Source of the DNA: Mycobacterium sp. | GTDB taxonomy: Bacteria > Actinomycetota > Actinomycetes > Mycobacteriales > Mycobacteriaceae | Assembly (NCBI GenBank): GCA_011620645.1 | Contig: WOYS01000076.1 | Location: 1-54,299 of the forward strand | Length of the DNA stretch: 54,299 nucleotides | Direction of reading: 5' to 3' | In this document: positions 27,427-36,552 of the stretch, piece by piece | Numbering within the stretch: position 1 is the first letter of the stretch | Layout: every line of letters starts with the position of its first letter | Made by a program: the position numbers and the translations under genes | The notes under the pieces: generated by a model | Told to the model about the DNA's origin: nothing | Databases searched by the model: none | What the model saw: the letters and a program-made list of their open reading frames with translations, nothing else

Positions 27427-28512
27427 ATGAAGATCCGCGGTGCCGTACTGGAAACGATCGGAGCGTCCCGCCCCTACTCCGCCTCCCGGCCGTTGGCGGT
27501 GACGGATCTGGAGCTCGACGATCCGGGTGACGGCGAGCTGTTGGTACGCATCGAGGCGGCCGGTCTGTGCCACTCCGATCTGTCCGTGGTCGACGGTAAC
27601 CGGGTGCGGCCGGTGCCGATGCTGCTGGGACACGAGGCGGCCGGGATCGTCGAGAAGGTCGGCGGGACTTCGGATCTGACGCCCGGGCAACGGGTGGTGA
27701 TGACGTTCCTGCCGCGCTGCGGTGCATGCACCGCGTGCGCGACGGACGGGTTGGCGCCGTGCATTCCGGGCACCGCCGCCAACGGCGCGGGCACTCTGCT
27801 CAGCGGCGCGGTCCGGCTCAGCGGCGGCGTGCGCCACCATCTCGGGGTGTCCGGGTTCGCCACCCATGCGGTGGTGGACCGGCGTTCGGTGGTGCCCGTC
27901 GAATTGGACGTACCAGCCGTTGTGGCATCGCTGTTGGGGTGCGCGGTGTTGACCGGTGGCGGGGCGGTGCTCAACGCCGGGCGGCCCAAGCCGGGGCAGA
28001 CCGTGGCCATCGTCGGGATGGGTGGCGTGGGGATGTCCGCCATGCTGACCGCTCTCGCGCATGACGATGTGCGGGTCATCGCGGTGGACCGGCTGGACGA
28101 CAAGCTGACGCTGGCCCGCACACTCGGCGCGCACGAGGCATACTCCCCCGAGCTGGCGGACTTCAAGGCCGAGGTGGTGATCGAGGCCGTCGGGCACGCC
28201 GCCGCGCTGGAGACCGCGATCGGATTGACCGCGCCGGGCGGGCGCACCGTGTCCGTCGGCCTGCCCGCCCCGGATGCCCGAATCACGTTGTCGCCGTTGA
28301 GCTTGGTGGCCGAGGGCAGGACGTTGATCGGCAGTTACCTCGGTTCGGCGGTACCCGCCCGCGATATCCCGCGGTTCGTCGATCTGTGGCGGGCGGGACG
28401 CCTTCCGGTGGAGAAGCTGGTGTCCTCGACGATCGCTCTCGATGAGATCAACACCGGCATGGACGAACTCGCCGACGGGCACGCGGTGCGCCAGATCATC
28501 GAGTTCGGCTGA
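27427..28512 (+). CDS. Zinc-dependent alcohol dehydrogenase (AdhE1/Rv0162c-like)
   Basis: 361 residues of the medium-chain dehydrogenase family. The catalytic zinc ligands are in GLCHSDLS (Cys) and LGHEAAGIV (His-Glu) with a Cys further on. A structural zinc site is suggested by RCGACTACATDGLAPC. The Rossmann motif VAIVGMGGVGMSA lies near 200, and VIAVDRLDDK indicates NAD(H). Such enzymes oxidise primary alcohols or S-hydroxymethyl conjugates. The position next to the Rv0163/Rv0164 homologues supports the Rv0162c assignment. Confidence 0.87.
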   Translation: MKIRGAVLETIGASRPYSASRPLAVTDLELDDPGDGELLVRIEAAGLCHSDLSVVDGNRVRPVPMLLGHEAAGIVEKVGGTSDLTPGQRVVMTFLPRCGACTACATDGLAPCIPGTAANGAGTLLSGAVRLSGGVRHHLGVSGFATHAVVDRRSVVPVELDVPAVVASLLGCAVLTGGGAVLNAGRPKPGQTVAIVGMGGVGMSAMLTALAHDDVRVIAVDRLDDKLTLARTLGAHEAYSPELADFKAEVVIEAVGHAAALETAIGLTAPGGRTVSVGLPAPDARITLSPLSLVAEGRTLIGSYLGSAVPARDIPRFVDLWRAGRLPVEKLVSSTIALDEINTGMDELADGHAVRQIIEFG

Positions 28513-28571
28513 GCGTCGTCGAGCCGACAGGTTGCAGCGGTGCAGCTATCACATGGCGTAACCGGGCGATC

Positions 28572-30269
28572 TCAAAACCAGCTGTTCTGCATCTCCAGCG
28601 TGGTGCGATCCAGGCTCTGCAGCAACTCCAATTGCGCTGCGGTCTTGGGCAGTTCATACCGGAAGAAAAACCGGGCCGCCTGGCGCTTGCCCTCGTAGAA
28701 ATCGTCATCCCGGCCATTGCTGGCGAGGTACTGCTCCAGCCAGACCCAGGCGATGACGATGTGGCCGAATGCCTCCAGGTAGATCGCGCTGTTGGCCATC
28801 GCCGCCGTGAGGTCCCCGGACCCGAGCATCGTGGTCGTCACCGACACCAGCCGCTGCCAGGCGGCTTCCAACTGCGCCGCGAGAGGCTCGTCCCCGGCAG
28901 CGGCCACCGTCGCGGCGATCCGCTCCGACAGCGCCGCCAGACTTGCCCCGCCATTCTGGGTCACCTTGCGACCCAACAGGTCCAGGCTCTGAATCCCGTG
29001 CGTGCCCTCGTGGATCGGGTTGAGCCGGTTGTCGCGGTAGTGCTGCTCGACGTCGTACTCGCGGGTGTAGCCATAGCCGCCGAGCACCTGGATCGCCAGG
29101 CTGTTGGCCTCCAGGCACCACTGTGACGGCCAGCTCTTGGCGATCGGTGTCAGGATGTCCAGCAGCGCTGACTCCTCCAGATCGGCCAGCCGCGCGCAGT
29201 ACAGCGCCAGCCCGAGCGCACCCTCCACATATGCCTTCTGGGCCAGCAACATCCGCTTCACATCGGCGTGTTCGATGATCGGCACCTGCGGGCTGGCGGG
29301 ATCCTTCACCAAGCGGCCCTGCGGACGCTCCCGGGCGTATGCGAGTGACTTGAGATAGCCGGTGTACCCCAGCGCCACCGCGCCCATCCCGACCCCGAGT
29401 CGGGCCTCGTTCATCATGTGGAACATGTAGACCAGACCGCGATGCGGTTCGCCGACGAGATACCCGGCCGCACCGTCGAAATTGAGCACGGTGTTGCTGA
29501 TACCGCGTTGGCCCATCTTGTGATTCAGGCCCGAGATGGCCACGCGGTTGCGGGTACCGTCGCCCAGGAACTTGGGCACGATGAACAGTGAGATGCCCTT
29601 GGTGCCGGCAGGCCCACCCGGGATCTTGGCCAGTACCAGGTTGACGATGTTCTCCGAAAGTTCGTGCTCGGCACCCGAAATCCACATCTTGGTGCCCGAT
29701 ACCCGGTAGCTGCCATCGGGCTGCGGCTCGGCGCGGGTGGTGATATCGGCCAGCGAAGACCCGGCCTGGGTCTCCGAGAGCGCCATGGTGCCGGTGAACC
29801 GGCCCGCCAGCATCGGTTTCACCCACGCTTCGATCTGCTCGGCGCTGCCGAACCTGCCGATCAGGTTCGCGTTGGCGATGGTCAGCATCAGGTACCCGGA
29901 GGTACTGGTGTTCGCCGCGGAGATCCATGCAAAACCGGCCTGCGCGACGGTGGCCGGGAGCTGCGCGCCGCCGAGCTCGGCGTCGAAGCTCATACCCAGC
30001 AGGTCGGCCTTGGCGAAGGCCTCGATGGCGGTCTTGACCTCGGGGATGACGGTGACCGTGGTGCCGTCGAACTGAGGCTCATGCGCATCGCTGAGCTTGT
30101 TGTGCGGCGCAAAGTACCGCTCCGCCAGCTGCTCGCACAGGTCCAGCACGCCGTCGAAGGTCTCCCGGGAGTGCTCGGCGAACCGCGGCCGGGCGATCAG
30201 CTCCTCCACGTGCAGCCATTCGTAAAGCAGGAAGTCCAGGTCGCGGCGCGAGAGGATGGTCGACTTCAT
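28572..30269 (-). CDS. Long acyl-CoA dehydrogenase with C-terminal extension
   Basis: 565 residues, longer than the usual 380-400, belonging to the ACAD group with an extra C-terminal helical domain. FAD/substrate motifs are present: [52 protein letters not shown], and [20 protein letters not shown] followed by [20 protein letters not shown], where the Glu near 425 is a candidate catalytic base. A 130-residue tail follows, with the acetyl-CoA-dehydrogenase C-like pattern. It is probably co-transcribed with the TetR gene and the SDR remnant upstream. The physiological acyl-CoA is unknown. Confidence 0.85.
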   Translation of the reverse strand: MKSTILSRRDLDFLLYEWLHVEELIARPRFAEHSRETFDGVLDLCEQLAERYFAPHNKLSDAHEPQFDGTTVTVIPEVKTAIEAFAKADLLGMSFDAELGGAQLPATVAQAGFAWISAANTSTSGYLMLTIANANLIGRFGSAEQIEAWVKPMLAGRFTGTMALSETQAGSSLADITTRAEPQPDGSYRVSGTKMWISGAEHELSENIVNLVLAKIPGGPAGTKGISLFIVPKFLGDGTRNRVAISGLNHKMGQRGISNTVLNFDGAAGYLVGEPHRGLVYMFHMMNEARLGVGMGAVALGYTGYLKSLAYARERPQGRLVKDPASPQVPIIEHADVKRMLLAQKAYVEGALGLALYCARLADLEESALLDILTPIAKSWPSQWCLEANSLAIQVLGGYGYTREYDVEQHYRDNRLNPIHEGTHGIQSLDLLGRKVTQNGGASLAALSERIAATVAAAGDEPLAAQLEAAWQRLVSVTTTMLGSGDLTAAMANSAIYLEAFGHIVIAWVWLEQYLASNGRDDDFYEGKRQAARFFFRYELPKTAAQLELLQSLDRTTLEMQNSWF

Positions 30270-30305
30270 GCCGCCAGGTTAACCCCCTTCTCGCCGGCAC
30301 CGATG

Positions 30306-30452
30306 TCAGCGGATGGTGCTGACGCCCCCGTCGACCGGGATCACCGCACCGGTGATGTAGCTGCTGGCGCGACTGGCGAGGAACACGCCGATCCCGCGGC
30401 CGCCGCCGGTGACGACCGCGACCTTGCCGTCGAGGGAGAAGAGATCCGTCAT
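30306..30452 (-). pseudogene. SDR gene remnant: both ends retained, catalytic core deleted in frame
   Basis: A 48-codon open frame begins MTDLFSLDGKVAVVTGGGRG (the SDR cofactor-binding start) and jumps near 30384-30392 to VFLASRASSYITGAVIPVDG, ending GVSTIR (the typical SDR C-terminus). About 200 residues with the NAG, Ser and YxxxK motifs are missing, yet no stop or frameshift was introduced. Its ATG overlaps the TetR stop as ATGA, so the full gene was once the middle member of a tetR-SDR-acyl-CoA dehydrogenase operon. Confidence 0.8.
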
Positions 30453-31090
30453 TTCTGCGCACCGCCGAGCGGCTGCTCGTTGCGGACCGTCTCGTCTCGG
30501 ATCAGGCCCCGCAGCAGCGCGGTGCTGAACTCCACGGCGATCTCCTGGGCGGTGCGCCGGCCGTGCGGGCGCAGCCAGCGGTAGGCACCCAGCGTCATCC
30601 CGATATAGCCCAGCGCCAGCACATGCGAATCGCAGTCGTAGAACTCGCCGCTGGCGATACCACGGTCGATCACATCGCGGACATGCTCGTAGACGGTGGA
30701 CTCGGCCTTGCGTATATAGGCGACCTGTTCGTCGGTGAACCACTCCGAGATGTAGGGGCCCTCCTGGAAGTAGACGGCCGCGGCCTCCAGGTCGTTGGCG
30801 ATCCCGGTGAGCAGCCGGCGGGTGAAGTGGTACACCATCTCCCGTGCCGAGGCGCTGGGATCGTCGTGCAGGGCGGCGACGGTGAAGTCGGCGGTGCGCT
30901 TGTAGATATCCCAGAGAATCAGCGACTTGCTGGCGTAGTAGTGATAGACGGTGGCCTTGTTGAGGCCCACCGCCTCGGCGACGTCATCCATCCGGGTGCC
31001 GTGGTACCCGCGCGCGGCGAACAGCTCGGCGGCGACCGCCAGCAATTCGTCGCGTCGGGACGATCCGTTGGGTGCGGACTCGGTGGACAT
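30449..31090 (-). CDS. TetR family regulator (Rv0158-like)
   Basis: 213 residues, near the length I recall for Rv0158. HTH at about residues 13-58 (RRDELLAVAAELFAARGYHG, then VAEAVGLNKATVYHYYASKS). The ligand domain contains the segment AAAVYFQEGPYISEWFTDEQ typical of regulators of fatty-acid catabolic genes (KstR2-like group). It is upstream of an SDR remnant and an acyl-CoA dehydrogenase. A candidate operator is at 31132-31147. It is likely an autoregulated repressor answering to an acyl-CoA; this is inferred. Confidence 0.85.
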   Translation of the reverse strand: MSTESAPNGSSRRDELLAVAAELFAARGYHGTRMDDVAEAVGLNKATVYHYYASKSLILWDIYKRTADFTVAALHDDPSASAREMVYHFTRRLLTGIANDLEAAAVYFQEGPYISEWFTDEQVAYIRKAESTVYEHVRDVIDRGIASGEFYDCDSHVLALGYIGMTLGAYRWLRPHGRRTAQEIAVEFSTALLRGLIRDETVRNEQPLGGAQK

Positions 31091-31131
31091 GACTACTCAC
31101 TATCTGCAGACCAGGATGAACCCGGGAGTTA

Positions 31132-31147
31132 CCAATCAACTGGTTGG
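31132..31147. promoter_or_regulatory. Candidate TetR operator upstream of the Rv0158-like gene
   Basis: CCAATCAACTGGTTGG is an imperfect 16-bp palindrome with perfect outer CCAA/TTGG arms and a CA..TG core, 42 bp upstream of the TetR start. It is suitable for autoregulation and for control of the small ORF on the other strand. Confidence 0.35.
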
Positions 31148-31233
31148 CCAGTCTATGCAATGGGGCGGTTTGCTGTCCCGGATCGACCACAGGGACTAGA
31201 CTCCAGCGAAACAGGCTTGCTGCGGAGGCGACC

Positions 31234-31344
31234 ATGGATCCTAATCCCGATTACGACATCAGCGACGAGGGCGAGTTCTTCTTCAGCTGGTTGGCCTGGG
31301 GTCTGCGCGGCGTCTACCCGCCGCCGGCCTACCCGCCGGTCTAG
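31234..31344 (+). CDS. Small ORF (36 aa), unknown
   Basis: ATG 31234 has a strong GGAGG Shine-Dalgarno at 31224-31228 with 5-nt spacing. The peptide begins MDPNPDYDISDEGEFFFSWL and ends GLRGVYPPPAYPPV. An acidic start, an aromatic middle (FFFSWLAWGL) able to sit in a membrane interface, and a Pro/Tyr tail give it a non-random look. The gene lies alone between two minus-strand genes, divergent from the TetR gene. Its function is unknown. Confidence 0.5.
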   Translation: MDPNPDYDISDEGEFFFSWLAWGLRGVYPPPAYPPV

Positions 31345-31377
31345 ACCGTTCGACGCAAAGGCACCCACAGCGAGGAG

Positions 31378-31749
31378 TCAGGGTCGCTGAGCGCGGGCCA
31401 GCACGCCGGCCAACCACCGCGGCACGTCGCGGCGAGTGAATGCGGCGGCGGCCGCGGCTGTCAGAGCGGCGGTGCGGTCGCGGACCATGCCGGCACCCGC
31501 GTGCACGCGCTCACGCAACGGCACACTCGGCACCTGCTCGACCGGTAACCACGGCTCGGTGGTGGCGACGACGCCGAGTTTCGGCGGCACCGGAGGGACC
31601 CTCTCCCGGTAGATCTGCCCGCAGCCTCTGCAGTTCACCTCGTACCGAAGCAGATTCGGCCCGAGCTCGACGAATCTGTAGGCAGCCACGTCCGCGCAAT
31701 ACGGGCACCGGGCCTGTCCCCGTTCGATCATCAACTCCATGGGGAACAT
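31378..31749 (-). CDS. Small zinc-ribbon-like protein, unknown
   Basis: About 123 residues if started at ATG 31749; ATG 31740 and 31731 are alternatives, the latter with GGAG close by. ARCPYCADVAAYRF and NCRGCGQIYRERVPP give two CxxC pairs, a likely zinc ribbon. The C-terminal part is a basic/Ala-rich helix (RDRTAALTAAAAAAFTRRDV). There is no signal peptide. It is divergent from corA, with possible overlap of the two start regions. I do not recognise the family. Confidence 0.55.
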   Translation of the reverse strand: MFPMELMIERGQARCPYCADVAAYRFVELGPNLLRYEVNCRGCGQIYRERVPPVPPKLGVVATTEPWLPVEQVPSVPLRERVHAGAGMVRDRTAALTAAAAAAFTRRDVPRWLAGVLARAQRP

Positions 31750-32848
31750 GGTCGATCCGCCGACCGCCGAACGGATCATGTCGCTCCATCTCGATACGCG
31801 TTCGCTGCGCAACCGAGACCGGGTGAATGATGACGACGTGACCAAGGTGAGAGGCCGGTTGTGGCGGGGTGGCGAATCCAGGGATGACGAGTTCACGTTC
31901 GACGCGATCTCGGATTGTCTGGCCTCCGAAGACCAGCTGGTATGGGCCGACATCTATGACCCCGACCACGACGCGCTGAAGGCGCTCGCGGCCGAACTGA
32001 ACCTCGATATCTGGGCCGTGGAAGACGCCGTCGCCCCGATGGAACGCACGAAGGCGACCATCTACCGCACGCACACGTTCTTCACCGTCTACGCCGTGGA
32101 CGTCCTGACGCCACCCGCCGGTGACGACGTCACCTCGACGCTGGTGAAGCACCGCATCTCGGGCTTCGTGCTGCCGCGCGGGCTGATCACCGTGCGACTG
32201 CCCTCCGACGGTGACCACACCCACTTCGACATCGGAACTGTCTCGGAGCGCTTCGACGAACTCGGCGGCCAGCAGCACGGTGTCGGCGCGTTGGTGCACG
32301 CGCTGCTCGACGTCGTCGTCGACGGACATTTCGAGGCCGTACAGACCCTCGATGACGCGATCGAAGGACTCGAGGACGAGCTGTTCGACGAAAGCGGTCC
32401 GCGACGTGGCTTTCAGCGCAGGACATATCGGCTGCGCAAGGATCTCGTGGAACTGCGCCGCGTGGTGCTACCGACGCGCGAGGTGGTCGCCGCCATCCAG
32501 CACCGACGGCTCGACGCCAAGAACTCGCCGGACCTCGAACCGCTCTACGCCGACCTCTACGACCACGTGCTGCGCGCCTCGGAGTGGACGGAATCGCTGC
32601 GCGACATGGTCACCACCGTGTTCGAGACCAACCTGTCGCTGCAGGACGCCCGCCTCAACACCGTCATGAAGAAGCTCACCGGCTGGGCAGCAATCATCGC
32701 GGTGCCGACCGCGATCACCGGCTTCTACGGCCAGAACGTGGCGTACCCGGGAATCGACACCGTCGCCGGCTTCGTCAGCAGCTCGGCACTGATCGTCGCG
32801 CTGGTCCTGCTGCTCTACGTGACGTTCAAGCGGCGCAACTGGCTTTGA
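31739..32848 (+). CDS. CorA-like divalent cation transporter with GQN motif
   Basis: Up to 369 residues; ATG 31748 and 31778 are alternative starts. A large cytoplasmic domain (about 1-300) is followed by two TM helices at the C-terminus (WAAIIAVPTAITGFYGQNVA and FVSSSALIVALVLLLYVTFK) and the basic end KRRNWL, the usual CorA layout. The pore signature after TM1 is normally GMN; here it is YGQN followed by VAYPG. It should be a pentameric channel for Mg or related ions, but selectivity may differ. It is probably monocistronic. Confidence 0.82.
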   Translation: MGNMVDPPTAERIMSLHLDTRSLRNRDRVNDDDVTKVRGRLWRGGESRDDEFTFDAISDCLASEDQLVWADIYDPDHDALKALAAELNLDIWAVEDAVAPMERTKATIYRTHTFFTVYAVDVLTPPAGDDVTSTLVKHRISGFVLPRGLITVRLPSDGDHTHFDIGTVSERFDELGGQQHGVGALVHALLDVVVDGHFEAVQTLDDAIEGLEDELFDESGPRRGFQRRTYRLRKDLVELRRVVLPTREVVAAIQHRRLDAKNSPDLEPLYADLYDHVLRASEWTESLRDMVTTVFETNLSLQDARLNTVMKKLTGWAAIIAVPTAITGFYGQNVAYPGIDTVAGFVSSSALIVALVLLLYVTFKRRNWL

Positions 32849-32907
32849 GCCGACCGGCGAAATGAGGGGCGCGCGCAGGATCGGGGCGCAAATGCGAGAC
32901 TCTTCGG

Positions 32908-34431
32908 ATGATCATCGGGATACCGCGCGAAACTTACGCGGGTGAGACGCGAGTCGCGGCCACACCGCAGACCGTCGGGCAAATCATCAAACTCGGCTAT
33001 TCGGTCGTCGTCGAATCCGGCGCGGGCGACGCCTCCAGCTTCTCCGATACCGCCTACGTCGAGGCAGGCGCCGAAATCGGTGATCCGTGGGCCGCCGAGG
33101 TGGTGCTCAAGGTCAACGCGCCTGACGACTCCGAGATCGCCGCGGTCAAGGATGGCGCCACCGTCATCGGCCTCATCTCCCCCGCGCTCAAGCCCGAACT
33201 CGTCGAGAAGCTGTCCGCCCGCCCGATCACGGTGCTGGCGATGGACGCGGTGCCGCGCATCTCACGGGCGCAGTCGATGGACGTGCTGTCCTCGATGGCC
33301 AATATCGCCGGGTATCGCGCCGTGGTCGAGGCCGCGCACAGGTTCGGCCGGTTCTTCACCGGACAGGTGACCGCCGCGGGCAAGGTGCCGCCGGCCAAGG
33401 TGCTCGTGGTCGGCGCCGGGGTGGCCGGACTGGCCGCCATCGGCGCGGCAGGCAGCATGGGCGCCATCGTCCGTGCCACCGACCCCCGGCCCGAGGTCGC
33501 CGACCAGGTCAAATCCCTGGGCGGAGAATACCTCTATGTCGACCCGGCGGCCGCCGAGATCTCGGCCACCGGCTACGCCAAGGAGATGGGCGACGACTAC
33601 AAGGCTCGCGAGGCGGCGCTGTACGCCGAGCAGGCCGAGGACGTCGACATCATCATCACCACCGCGCTCATCCCCGGCCGGCCCGCACCCCGCATCATCA
33701 CCGCGGAGATGGTCGCCTCGATGAAACCGGGCAGCGTGATCGTGGATATGGCAGCGACCAACGGCGGCAACGTCGAGGGCACCGTCAAGGACCAGGCGAT
33801 CGTCACCGACAACGGCGTGACCATCATCGGCTACACCGATCTGGCCAGGCGGCTGCCCGCAACGGCCTCCCAGCTCTACGGCACCAACCTGGTCAACCTG
33901 CTCAAGCTGCTCACCCCCGAGAAGGACGGGCAGCTCACCCTCGACTTCGACGACGTCGTGCAGCGCTCGGTGACCGTCGTGCGCGACGGCCAGACCACCT
34001 GGCCGCCGCCACCGGTGCAGGTCTCGGCCGCCCCAGCGGCCGCTGCCGCCGCCCCGGTCGAGGCGCCGAAGGCCAAGGAACCGATGTCGACGCAGCGCCG
34101 GATCGGCCTGACGTTCGCCGCCGCCGCCGCACTGTTCGCCTTCATCGCGGTCTCACCGGCCGCACTACAGGTACACCTGATGGTGTTCGCACTGGCGATC
34201 GTCATCGGCTACTACGTGATCGGTCATGTGCACCACGCACTGCACACGCCATTGATGTCGGTGACCAATGCGATCTCGGGAATCATCGTCGTCGGCGCGC
34301 TGCTGCAGATCGGCACACACGACCTGGCCATCACCGTGTTGGCTACCGTGGCGATCCTGCTGGCCAGCATCAACGTCTTCGGCGGCTTCGCGGTGACCCG
34401 CCGGATGCTCGCGATGTTCTCCCGCAGCTGA
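32908..34431 (+). CDS. pntA: NAD(P) transhydrogenase alpha subunit (PntAa-PntAb fusion)
   Basis: 507 residues. Domain I covers about 1-370: [20 protein letters not shown] starts the AlaDH/PNT N-terminal domain and [20 protein letters not shown] with ATDPRPE forms the NAD(H) site. An Ala/Pro linker (about 370-392) joins to four TM helices (from [20 protein letters not shown]). In M. tuberculosis I recall these parts as separate genes pntAa and pntAb; here they are one chain, as in E. coli PntA. The enzyme couples proton entry to hydride transfer from NADH to NADP+. pntB follows after 42 bp. Confidence 0.93.
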   Translation: MIIGIPRETYAGETRVAATPQTVGQIIKLGYSVVVESGAGDASSFSDTAYVEAGAEIGDPWAAEVVLKVNAPDDSEIAAVKDGATVIGLISPALKPELVEKLSARPITVLAMDAVPRISRAQSMDVLSSMANIAGYRAVVEAAHRFGRFFTGQVTAAGKVPPAKVLVVGAGVAGLAAIGAAGSMGAIVRATDPRPEVADQVKSLGGEYLYVDPAAAEISATGYAKEMGDDYKAREAALYAEQAEDVDIIITTALIPGRPAPRIITAEMVASMKPGSVIVDMAATNGGNVEGTVKDQAIVTDNGVTIIGYTDLARRLPATASQLYGTNLVNLLKLLTPEKDGQLTLDFDDVVQRSVTVVRDGQTTWPPPPVQVSAAPAAAAAAPVEAPKAKEPMSTQRRIGLTFAAAAALFAFIAVSPAALQVHLMVFALAIVIGYYVIGHVHHALHTPLMSVTNAISGIIVVGALLQIGTHDLAITVLATVAILLASINVFGGFAVTRRMLAMFSRS

Positions 34432-34473
34432 GCCTGCGCCCCCTTTCCCTGAAGACTTTCGGAACGGATCCTC

Positions 34474-35895
34474 ATGTTCACGGTAGAGACTGCTGCCACG
34501 GCGGCGTACATCGTCGCCGCACTGCTGTTCATCCTCGCGCTGGCCGGACTGTCCAAGCACGAGACATCCCGGGCCGGCAACACCTTCGGCATGGCCGGAA
34601 TGGCCGTCGCCCTGATCGCCACCGTCGTACTCGCGCTGGGCCGCGACATCGAGCCGCTGGGCCTTGGCCTGTTGCTCGGCGCCATGCTGATCGGCGCCGC
34701 GATCGGCCTGTGGCGCGCCCGTGTGGTCGAGATGACCGGCATGCCCGAGCTCATCGCCCTGCTGCATTCCTTCGTCGGTCTGGCCGCCGTGCTCGTCGGC
34801 TGGAACGGCTACCTGCACGTGGAGGGCCACCTCGATGGTGCCGAGGCCGCCCTGCTGAACAGCGAGGGCATGCTCGGCATCCACTCCGCCGAGGTGTTCG
34901 TCGGCGTCTTCATCGGCGCGGTGACGTTCACCGGTTCGATCGTGGCCAACCTCAAGCTCTCGGCGCGTATCAAGTCCGCACCGCTGATGCTGCCCGGCAA
35001 GAACTTCCTCAATGTCGGCGCACTGGTCGCGTTCTTCGCGCTCACCGTGTGGTTCGTCATCGAGCCGCAACTGTGGCTGCTGATCGTGGTCACCGTGCTG
35101 GCCCTGCTGCTGGGCTGGCATCTGGTCGCCTCCATCGGCGGCGGCGATATGCCGGTCGTGGTGTCCATGCTCAACAGCTACTCCGGCTGGGCGGCCGCAG
35201 CATCGGGCTTCCTGCTGGGCAACGACCTGCTGATCATCACCGGCGCGCTCGTCGGCTCCTCCGGTGCCTACCTGTCCTACATCATGTGCAAGGCGATGAA
35301 CCGGTCGTTCCTCTCGGTCATCGCCGGCGGCTTCGGCATCGAGGCCGGCCCGGCCGAGGACAAGGACTACGGCGAGCACCGCGAGATCAACGCCGATGCG
35401 GCCGCCGAACTGCTCAGCTCCGCCAGTTCGGTGATCATCACCCCCGGCTACGGCATGGCCGTGGCGCAGGCCCAGTACGGGGTGGCCGAACTGACCCGCA
35501 AGCTGCGTGAGCGCGGCATCAACGTCCGCTTCGGTATCCACCCCGTCGCCGGACGGCTGCCCGGCCACATGAACGTGCTGCTGGCCGAGGCCAAGGTGCC
35601 CTACGACATCGTTTTCGAAATGGACGAGATCAACGACGACTTCGACGGCACCCCCGTCGTGCTGGTCATCGGCGCCAACGACACCGTCAACCCGGCGGCA
35701 TCGGAGGATCCCAGCAGCCCGATCGCCGGCATGCCGGTGCTCAAGGTGTGGAACGCCGACAACGTCATCGTGTTCAAGCGGTCGATGGCCTCGGGCTACG
35801 CCGGCGTGCAGAACCCACTGTTCTTCCGGGAGAACACCCAGATGCTCTTCGGTGACGCCAAGGACCGGGTGGACGCGATCAACGCCGCGCTGTGA
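34474..35895 (+). CDS. pntB: NAD(P) transhydrogenase beta subunit
   Basis: 473 residues. The N-terminal half is membrane domain II (about eight to nine TM helices, with [20 protein letters not shown] and [20 protein letters not shown]). The C-terminal 180 residues are the NADP(H)-binding domain III ([54 protein letters not shown], and the end [15 protein letters not shown] ... [10 protein letters not shown]). Complete with no disruption. It forms the transhydrogenase with PntA and supplies NADPH. Confidence 0.93.
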   Translation: MFTVETAATAAYIVAALLFILALAGLSKHETSRAGNTFGMAGMAVALIATVVLALGRDIEPLGLGLLLGAMLIGAAIGLWRARVVEMTGMPELIALLHSFVGLAAVLVGWNGYLHVEGHLDGAEAALLNSEGMLGIHSAEVFVGVFIGAVTFTGSIVANLKLSARIKSAPLMLPGKNFLNVGALVAFFALTVWFVIEPQLWLLIVVTVLALLLGWHLVASIGGGDMPVVVSMLNSYSGWAAAASGFLLGNDLLIITGALVGSSGAYLSYIMCKAMNRSFLSVIAGGFGIEAGPAEDKDYGEHREINADAAAELLSSASSVIITPGYGMAVAQAQYGVAELTRKLRERGINVRFGIHPVAGRLPGHMNVLLAEAKVPYDIVFEMDEINDDFDGTPVVLVIGANDTVNPAASEDPSSPIAGMPVLKVWNADNVIVFKRSMASGYAGVQNPLFFRENTQMLFGDAKDRVDAINAAL

Positions 35896-35908
35896 TCGGG
35901 GCGGGCCG

Positions 35909-36493
35909 TCAGGCCCGCATTCCGAAGGTCAGCAGCGTGGCCAGCTCGGCATACGCTGCGGCGTCGCTGAGGCCCGTCGCCGTCCGGACGCCGCGCTGCT
36001 GGATGCGCACCATCATCGTCGCTATGAGATCCGCGGCGAATGCGGCATGCACATCGCGGAACGCCCCGGCCTCGACGCCCTCCTCGATCAGTTGGCGCAC
36101 CCGTAGCGCGGCCGCACGGGTATTGGCCTCATAGACCTCGCGAGCCGGGGCGAATGCGTTCAGATCTGACATGAACACGTCCGACGCGATGGCCAGCTCG
36201 TCACCGACGGCGACGAGATACGCCGAGATGCGTCCGCGGGGGCTCTGCGCCTCCGCCAGCGTAGCTTCTACCGCGTTCGTGGCGCGCTTGAAGAAGTGGA
36301 TCGTGACGTGCCGGACCAACTCGTCCTTGCTGGCAGCCAGCGTGTAGAGCGTGGATTTCGAGCACCGCAGCCTGGACGCGATCCCGTCCAGGGTCAGCTG
36401 ACTGAAACCCTCGGCCAGGAACAGGATCAACAACTCGTCGAACAACGCCGTCCGCCGCCGCGTCGCGAAGCCACTGTCGGCAAGATCGGACAT
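35909..36493 (-). CDS. TetR family regulator, divergent from acyl-CoA dehydrogenase
   Basis: 194 residues. HTH at about 14-60 (RRTALFDELLILFLAEGFSQ, then RLRCSKSTLYTLAASKDELV). The C-terminal domain ends AYAELATLLTFGMRA. It is divergent from the acyl-CoA dehydrogenase at 36553, with an imperfect palindrome at 36522-36541 between them. It is likely a repressor of that gene and itself. It converges on pntB with 13 bp between stops, leaving no room for a conventional terminator. Confidence 0.83.
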   Translation of the reverse strand: MSDLADSGFATRRRTALFDELLILFLAEGFSQLTLDGIASRLRCSKSTLYTLAASKDELVRHVTIHFFKRATNAVEATLAEAQSPRGRISAYLVAVGDELAIASDVFMSDLNAFAPAREVYEANTRAAALRVRQLIEEGVEAGAFRDVHAAFAADLIATMMVRIQQRGVRTATGLSDAAAYAELATLLTFGMRA

Positions 36494-36521
36494 CCCGCCA
36501 TGGTACTGCGAAGGCTCCTAC

Positions 36522-36541
36522 AGTACTATCCGAATGATACT
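36522..36541. promoter_or_regulatory. Candidate operator between TetR and acyl-CoA dehydrogenase
   Basis: AGTActATcCGaATgaTACT pairs in 14 of 20 positions around its centre and lies between the two divergent starts. Its size and location suit a TetR-family site. Confidence 0.4.
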
Positions 36542-36552
36542 GCGGAATCATC

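Noticed and set aside
27319-28482. A 387-codon minus-strand frame opposite the alcohol dehydrogenase
   Set aside because: Antisense shadow; the plus strand has clear zinc and Rossmann motifs.
34165-35568. A 467-codon minus-strand frame opposite pntA/pntB
   Set aside because: Gln/Asp/His-rich shadow with no domain; pntB is intact on the plus strand.
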